Origin: an uncultured Pyrinomonas sp.
GTDB taxonomy: Bacteria > Acidobacteriota > Blastocatellia > Pyrinomonadales > Pyrinomonadaceae
DNA length: 10,777 bases
Assembly: GCA_937135995.1 (NCBI GenBank)
Contig: CAKZOF010000607.1
Span: 1-10,777, forward strand
Reading direction: 5' to 3'
Within the stretch, counting starts at the first letter, position 1; each line of letters starts with the position of its first letter. The position numbers and the translations under genes were made by a program. The notes under the pieces are model-generated. The model saw only the letters and a list, made by a program, of their open reading frames with translations, ran no database searches and had not been told where the DNA came from. Shown piece by piece: positions 6,455-10,777 of the stretch.

Positions 6455-8245
6455 ATGTCAGCCAAACTAGGCGAAATCCTCGTTCGAGAGAAGCTCCTGA
6501 CCCCGCAGCAGTTGCGCGAGGCGATCGACTATCAGCGCCAGCACGGCGGCAGGCTCGGCTACAACCTTGTCAAACTCGGCTTCGTCTCCGACGACATGAT
6601 CACGGCCGTGCTTTCGCGTCAGTACGGCGTACCGAGCGTCAACCTCGAACTGTTTGAGATCGATCCCGATGTGATCAGGTTGATCCCGCGCGAAGTCGCC
6701 GAAAAATACTGTGTGCTTCCGCTGTCGCGCGTCGGCGCGACGCTGACGCTGGCCATGGCCGATCCCACCAATGTCTTCGCCATGGACGACGTCAAGTTCA
6801 TGACGGGGCTCAACATCGAGCCGGTGGTCGTCTCGGAAGCGAGCCTGCAAGAGGCGATCGAAAAGTACTACAACACGTCGCGGGAGATCGAGTTAGCGGA
6901 TAGCATCGAGCCATCGATGTCGTCCAACGGGCGGAGCAACGGTGCGGGCAGGGGCGACAGTTACTTGCTGGACCAGTTGACGCTGGATATTGCCGAGGAG
7001 ACCGGCGACGGACTGGAGATCATTCAAGAGGACGACGAGATCGACATGTCCGACCCGGCGCGCATGAGCGAAGAGGCGCCTGTCGTCCGCTTGGTCAACG
7101 CCGTTCTCGCCGACGCTCTGCGTCGCGGCGCATCGGACATTCACGTCGAACCGTACGAGAAGGAGTTTCGCGTCCGTTTTCGCGTCGACGGCGTGCTCTA
7201 CGATGTGCTTCATCCCCCGATGAAGCTACGCGATGCTGTGATCTCGCGCCTGAAGATCATGGCCAAACTCGACATTTCCGAGAAACGGCTGCCACAGGAT
7301 GGTCGCATCAAGATCAAGATCAAAGCCGATGGGCGCTCGCGCGAGCTCGACTTCCGCGTCTCGACCTTGCCGACGCTCTTCGGCGAAAAGGTCGTGCTTC
7401 GCCTGCTCGACAAAGAGCGGCTGATGCTCGACATGACCAAGCTCGGGTTCGAACCCGAATCGCTCGTCAAATTCCAGCACGCGATCAGCAAACCATACGG
7501 CATGGTGCTGGTCACCGGTCCGACGGGATCGGGCAAAACCAACACGCTCTATTCGGCGATTCAGGCGTTGAACAAGCCCGAAACCAACATCATGACGGCC
7601 GAAGACCCGGTGGAGTTCAATCTCCCCGGGATCAATCAGGTGCAGATCAAAGAGCAGATCGGGCTTAACTTCGCGGCGGCGCTGCGCGCTTTTTTGCGAC
7701 AGGACCCGAACATCATCCTTGTCGGCGAGATCCGCGATTTCGAAACGGCCGAGATCGCGATCAAAGCCGCTTTGACGGGCCACCTTGTGCTCTCCACGCT
7801 CCACACCAACGATGCTCCATCGACCATTTCGCGGTTGATGAACATGGGCATCGAGCCGTTTCTCGTGGCGACCAGCGTCAACTTGATCCAAGCGCAGCGG
7901 CTCGTGCGTCGTATCTGCGAGGATTGCCGCGCCGAACACCCGATGCCGCCCGAAGCGCTGATCGAGATCGGTTTTTCGCCTGAAGAAGCGCGACAGATCA
8001 AGACCTACAAGGGACGCGGTTGTCGTACGTGCAACGGGACCGGTTATCGCGGGCGCATCGGTCTCTACGAAGTCATGGAGATGACCGACGAGCTGCGCGA
8101 ATTGATTCTGGTTGGCGCTTCGGCTCTAGAGCTGCGGCGCAAAGCCATCGAAGATGGGATGATCACTTTGCGCGAATCGGGCTTGCACAAGATCAGAAAC
8201 GGCATCACCACCGTGGAAGAGGTTGTGCGCGAAACGGTCGCGTGA
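6455..8245 (+). CDS. pilB: type IV pilus extension ATPase PilB
   Basis: PilB is the cytoplasmic hexameric ATPase that powers pilin polymerisation. This 596-residue protein has an MshEN/T2SSE N-terminal domain (about 1-140) and an acidic Ser/Gly-rich linker (about 141-205). The ATPase core follows: Walker A GPTGSGKT (355-362), Asp box AEDPVEF (382-388), Walker B ILVGEIRD (421-428) and His box TGHLVLSTLHTND (441-453). The tetracysteine metal site Cys488, Cys491, Cys523 and Cys526 separates PilB/GspE from PilT. Length is normal. The start codon ATG 6455 has only a weak ribosome site (taggt, 6443-6447), but the N-terminus MSAKLGEILVREKLL is typical of the domain. The gene has its own promoter and a hairpin in the leader. 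The next gene starts 14 bases after the stop codon. GspE of type II secretion is the main alternative, but the pilT and pilC neighbours favour PilB. Confidence 0.95.
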   Translation: MSAKLGEILVREKLLTPQQLREAIDYQRQHGGRLGYNLVKLGFVSDDMITAVLSRQYGVPSVNLELFEIDPDVIRLIPREVAEKYCVLPLSRVGATLTLAMADPTNVFAMDDVKFMTGLNIEPVVVSEASLQEAIEKYYNTSREIELADSIEPSMSSNGRSNGAGRGDSYLLDQLTLDIAEETGDGLEIIQEDDEIDMSDPARMSEEAPVVRLVNAVLADALRRGASDIHVEPYEKEFRVRFRVDGVLYDVLHPPMKLRDAVISRLKIMAKLDISEKRLPQDGRIKIKIKADGRSRELDFRVSTLPTLFGEKVVLRLLDKERLMLDMTKLGFEPESLVKFQHAISKPYGMVLVTGPTGSGKTNTLYSAIQALNKPETNIMTAEDPVEFNLPGINQVQIKEQIGLNFAAALRAFLRQDPNIILVGEIRDFETAEIAIKAALTGHLVLSTLHTNDAPSTISRLMNMGIEPFLVATSVNLIQAQRLVRRICEDCRAEHPMPPEALIEIGFSPEEARQIKTYKGRGCRTCNGTGYRGRIGLYEVMEMTDELRELILVGASALELRRKAIEDGMITLRESGLHKIRNGITTVEEVVRETVA

Positions 8246-8259
8246 AGATCGGAGAGGAC

Positions 8260-9081
8260 ATGACTATGTTGCGAAAAATCGTCTTATCGCTGTTGATGCT
8301 CTTCTCGGTCGCGGCGACGCTGCCGCTCACGGCGCTGGTCGTCGACTGGAGTGCCGATGCAGCCGCCAGCCAAGAGCGCGAAGGCAAGCGTCGCGTGTCG
8401 CGCTCCTACCGGAAGAAGCGACGCGCATGGTGGCGACGGCGGCAAGCGTTGTTGCGCAAACGCCGCGCGGCGCTGCTGGCGCGCAAACGGCGTCTAGCAC
8501 GGGCCAGAGCGGCGCAACTGGCGCGCGCCCGCACACTGCCGCGGCCAATCGTCTCTAACGTCGCGATGACGACGCTGCCGACACTTGATTTTCCGCTCCC
8601 CGTACGCTGGACCAGCGCCCCAGCCGTGGGCAACCAAATGCGCTACGTCGTGCGCGCGCCGAGCGGCACGGTGATGGGGACGGTGGCCGTCTCGTCGGTG
8701 CAACCACGCATGCCTTCGGACTTAGTGCTTTCGCTGTCAGCCCGGCGCAAGTCGCTCGGCGACGTGCCGTTTGTCGCGCTGCGACGCCTCGTCATTGAGC
8801 GCATGATCGAAGAGGGCGGATGGGTCGTCAACGATTGGGAACAGGAGATCGGCGGGCGGCGAGTCTACGTCGTACTGGCCCAATCGGGCAACGGTTCGTC
8901 GCCAGCGGTCGCCAAGCAGTTCTGGAACTTCTACTTCGTCGAGGTGAACGGCCGCATCTACAGTCTTACCGTCAACGGTCCGGTGGAGTTCGCCAATCCG
9001 CTCGCGTTCGAAGCCGAGCAAGCCCTCGCCTCGCTTCGCGCTCCTGCACCGCGAACGCTCACCGCCCGCACGCTGGAATAA
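8260..9081 (+). CDS. unrecognised exported arginine-rich protein between pilB and pilT
   Basis: I do not recognise this 273-residue protein. Residues 5-28 form a hydrophobic signal peptide or anchor, with a possible cleavage near ADAAA (32-36). Residues 40-96 are extremely basic: 26 of 57 are Arg or Lys, with only one acidic residue. They include an imperfect repeat (ALLRKRR, 63-69; ALLARKRR, 71-78), probably a long helix. Residues about 110-262 look like a compact alpha/beta domain: VRAPSGTVMGTVAVSSV, then RRLVIERMIEEGGWVV, RRVYVVLAQSG and FYFVEVNGRIYSLTVNGPVEF, followed by a final helix. The pattern recalls PsbP/Mog1/DcrB-like folds, but that is a guess. GGAGAGG (8251-8257) supports ATG 8260, or ATG 8266 at better spacing. 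The frame runs back to 8020 inside pilB, but that part is antisignal and rejected. It starts 14 bases after pilB, so it is probably co-transcribed with pilB. Its product likely acts outside the inner membrane. Confidence 0.75.
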   Translation: MTMLRKIVLSLLMLFSVAATLPLTALVVDWSADAAASQEREGKRRVSRSYRKKRRAWWRRRQALLRKRRAALLARKRRLARARAAQLARARTLPRPIVSNVAMTTLPTLDFPLPVRWTSAPAVGNQMRYVVRAPSGTVMGTVAVSSVQPRMPSDLVLSLSARRKSLGDVPFVALRRLVIERMIEEGGWVVNDWEQEIGGRRVYVVLAQSGNGSSPAVAKQFWNFYFVEVNGRIYSLTVNGPVEFANPLAFEAEQALASLRAPAPRTLTARTLE

Positions 9082-9095
9082 AGCTGAGTCTTTAA

Positions 9096-9130
9096 GCCGG
9101 AGAAGAAGCGTGCCGTGCCTCTTCTCCGGC
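9096..9130. repeat. perfect 11-base inverted repeat between the Arg-rich gene and pilT
   Basis: gccggagaaga (9096-9106) and tcttctccggc (9120-9130) are exact reverse complements around a 13-base loop. It begins 14 bases after the stop codon at 9081 and ends 22 bases before the pilT ribosome site. No T-run follows on either strand. It could weaken read-through, protect the upstream mRNA end or mark a processing site. Confidence 0.6.
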
Positions 9131-9151
9131 CTCTTCGCCACGAGCTTTTTC

Positions 9152-9157
9152 GAGGGG
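9152..9157 (+). promoter_or_regulatory. ribosome binding site that fixes the pilT start
   Basis: GAGGGG ends 5 bases before ATG 9163. The alternative in-frame GTG at 9115 lies inside the loop of the inverted repeat, lacks a ribosome site and would add 16 residues (MPLLRPLRHELFRGES) not typical of PilT, so it is rejected. Confidence 0.7.
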
Positions 9158-9162
9158 AATCC

Positions 9163-10332
9163 ATGCCGATTCACGAGCAGGCATCACCGCTGTCGCTTTC
9201 CGACATGCTCCGCAAGCTCATCGAGCTTGGCGGGTCCGACCTCCACATCACAACCAACTCGCCGCCCATGGTGCGCGTCGATGGCCACCTGCGGCCGCTC
9301 GAAGGTTTTCGCGTGCTCACGCCCGCCGACACCAAGGCCTTGGCCTACAGCGTGTTGACCGACGCGCAGAAGCACCGTTTCGAGGAGAACTTGGAACTCG
9401 ACTTCTCCTTCGGCGTTCGGGGCTTGTCCCGTTTTCGCGCGAACATCTTCAATCAGCGCGGGGCGGTGGGTGCGGTCTTTCGCGCCATCCCTTACGAGAT
9501 CAGATCGTTCGAGCAATTAGGGCTGCCGCCCATCGTCTCGCAATTGTGCGAACGACCGCGCGGGCTGATCCTCGTGACAGGACCGACCGGATCAGGCAAA
9601 TCGACCACGCTTGCTGCCATGCTCGACAAGATCAACCGCGAGCGGCGCGAACACATCCTGACGATCGAGGATCCGATCGAATTCTTGCACAGTCACAAGA
9701 ACTGCCTCGTCAACCAGCGCGAGGTCGGCTCCGACACACACGGGTTCGCCAACGCGCTGCGCACGGCGCTTCGTCAAGACCCGGACGTGGTGCTCATCGG
9801 CGAGATGCGCGATCTCGAAACCATCGAATCAGCCCTGCGAATCGCCGAAACCGGTCACTTGACGTTCGCCACGCTCCACACCAACTCAGCCGCTTCGACC
9901 ATCAACCGCATCATCGACGTCTTTCCGCCTAATCAACAGGCACAAGTGCGCGCGCAACTGAGCCTCGTGCTCGAAGGCATCCTTTGCCAAGCGCTGCTGC
10001 CGCGTGCCGATGGGCGCGGGCGCGTCATGGCGCTCGAGATCTTGGTGCCGAATTCCGCCATCCGCAACTTGATTCGCGAAGACAAGATCCACCAGATCTA
10101 CTCCATGATGCAAGCCGGACAAGAAAAGTACGGGATGCAGACTTTCAATCAGTCGCTGGCGACGCTCTACCACAAAAGGCTAATCACGCTGGAGACGGCC
10201 ATGCAGCGTTCGCCCAATCAAGAGGAACTGCGCGATCTGATCGAGCGCGGTTCCGGCGTCAACACGGGCTGGAACGGCCCCGGACCACACGCGCGAACAG
10301 GGCCGCGGGAGGAAGAACTTCGGATTCGCTAA
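9163..10332 (+). CDS. pilT: type IV pilus retraction ATPase PilT
   Basis: PilT is the cytoplasmic hexameric ATPase that depolymerises pili for twitching, surface sensing and DNA uptake. The 389-residue protein has the N-terminal PAS-like part (GGSDLHIT at 23-30, PPMVRVDGHLRPL at 34-46). The ATPase core follows: Walker A GPTGSGKS (140-147), Asp box IEDPIEF (168-174), Walker B VLIGEMRD (210-217) and His box ETGHLTFATLHTN (229-241). The motif AIRNLIRE (299-306) is diagnostic of PilT retraction ATPases. There is no tetracysteine site, which separates it from PilB. The C-terminus (about 363-389) is a Gly/Pro/Arg-rich, probably disordered tail, slightly longer than in many PilT proteins. The start ATG 9163 is set by the GAGGGG site. 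pilC follows 42 bases downstream on the same strand. Confidence 0.96.
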   Translation: MPIHEQASPLSLSDMLRKLIELGGSDLHITTNSPPMVRVDGHLRPLEGFRVLTPADTKALAYSVLTDAQKHRFEENLELDFSFGVRGLSRFRANIFNQRGAVGAVFRAIPYEIRSFEQLGLPPIVSQLCERPRGLILVTGPTGSGKSTTLAAMLDKINRERREHILTIEDPIEFLHSHKNCLVNQREVGSDTHGFANALRTALRQDPDVVLIGEMRDLETIESALRIAETGHLTFATLHTNSAASTINRIIDVFPPNQQAQVRAQLSLVLEGILCQALLPRADGRGRVMALEILVPNSAIRNLIREDKIHQIYSMMQAGQEKYGMQTFNQSLATLYHKRLITLETAMQRSPNQEELRDLIERGSGVNTGWNGPGPHARTGPREEELRIR

Positions 10333-10374
10333 CGCGCCACCAAAACGACGAACATCACAGGAGAGGTCATCGCC

Positions 10375-10777
10375 ATGCCCACGTATGTGTTCAAAGGTCG
10401 CAATCGCCTTGGCGAAGTCATCGTCGGCGAGCGCATCGCCGACAATCGCGAGAGCTTGCGCCAACTGCTGCGGCGCGAACAAATCATGCTCACCTCGGTC
10501 AAGGAGAAAGGCCGAGAGATCGCCGTTCCGAAACCGAGCAAGCAGGGCAAAGTGAAATCGAAGGAGCTGGCCATCTTCACGCGCCAGTTCTCCGTGATGA
10601 TCGATGCCGGCCTGCCTCTGGTTCAGTGCCTCGACATCCTCTCCGAGCAACAGGAGAATAAATTTTTCAAACAGACGATCGCGCAGATCCGTCAGGACGT
10701 CGAAGAGGGTTCGACGCTGGCGGCAGCCATGGCGCGCCACCCGAAGGTCTTCGACTCGCTCTACGTCAACATGGTCG
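10375..10777 (+). CDS. pilC: type IV pilus inner-membrane platform protein PilC (partial, C-terminus outside window)
   Basis: The frame opens at ATG 10375 and is still open at the right edge after 134 complete codons. The N-terminus MPTYVFKGRNRLGEVIVGE and the segment LAIFTRQFSVMIDAGLPLVQCLDIL (about 66-90, read in parts) are the classic start of the first GspF/PilC cytoplasmic domain. EEGSTLAAAMARHPKVFDSLYVNMV follows, where family members read close to 'G.sla.al..hp..Fd.lyv.mv'. PilC is the polytopic membrane protein on which PilB and PilT act; the full family length is about 400 residues, so about one third is seen and no membrane segment is reached yet. The ribosome site AGGAGAGG (10359-10366) is the same 8-mer as that before the DUF1501 gene. 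The 42-base gap after pilT suggests one operon. Confidence 0.93.
   Translation, partial: MPTYVFKGRNRLGEVIVGERIADNRESLRQLLRREQIMLTSVKEKGREIAVPKPSKQGKVKSKELAIFTRQFSVMIDAGLPLVQCLDILSEQQENKFFKQTIAQIRQDVEEGSTLAAAMARHPKVFDSLYVNMV

Noticed and set aside
8020..8259. long N-terminal extension of the arginine-rich protein inside pilB
   Set aside because: It overlaps the conserved 3' part of pilB in another frame and precedes a clear signal sequence with its own ribosome site at 8251-8257.
9115..9162. GTG start for PilT
   Set aside because: It lies inside the inverted-repeat loop without a ribosome site; GAGGGG before ATG 9163 is better.

Overview
The window is GC-rich and densely coded. It looks like a chromosomal segment of a Gram-negative-type bacterium. 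My best guess is the Acidobacteriota (Blastocatellia-like). This rests on a secreted DUF1800 + Tat-exported DUF1501 pair beside a pilB...pilT-pilC block and a secreted carboxypeptidase-regulatory/TPR protein. It is inference from gene content, not a sequence match. I see no mobile element, CRISPR array, rRNA or tRNA, and nothing suggests recent transfer.

Layout. (1) Positions 1-2825, minus strand: a DUF1800 gene followed 83 bases later by a DUF1501 gene that runs off the left edge. They look like one operon for exported proteins of unknown biochemical role. (2) Positions 2826-3068: a divergent intergenic region. It carries a near-consensus sigma70-type promoter (TTGACA-17-TAGAGT) that would start transcription only about 5-7 bases before the next gene. 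(3) Positions 3069-4536, plus strand: queE and queC, two consecutive steps of 7-deazaguanine (preQ0/queuosine) synthesis. (4) Positions 4711-6009: a secreted protein with a carboxypeptidase-regulatory-like domain, a charged helix and TPR-like repeats. (5) Positions 6010-6454: a 445-base gene-free region with a strong hairpin, a second possible fold, a near-consensus promoter with an inverted repeat over its spacer and -10, and a perfect hairpin plus T-run just upstream of pilB. (6) Positions 6455-10777: a type IV pilus block of pilB (extension ATPase), an unrecognised secreted arginine-rich protein, pilT (retraction ATPase) and the start of pilC (inner-membrane platform), cut by the right edge.

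The pilus genes form one functional group: PilB and PilT drive opposite movements on the PilC platform. The arginine-rich exported protein between pilB and pilT is only 14 bases downstream of pilB, so it is a candidate lineage-specific pilus-associated factor. The two observations I would check first are that protein and the compact pilB leader, where the predicted transcript begins almost exactly at a terminator-like hairpin. Three genes have real starts other than the longest open frame (4711, 8260 and 9163). Two genes (DUF1501 and pilC) are real but truncated by the window edges.
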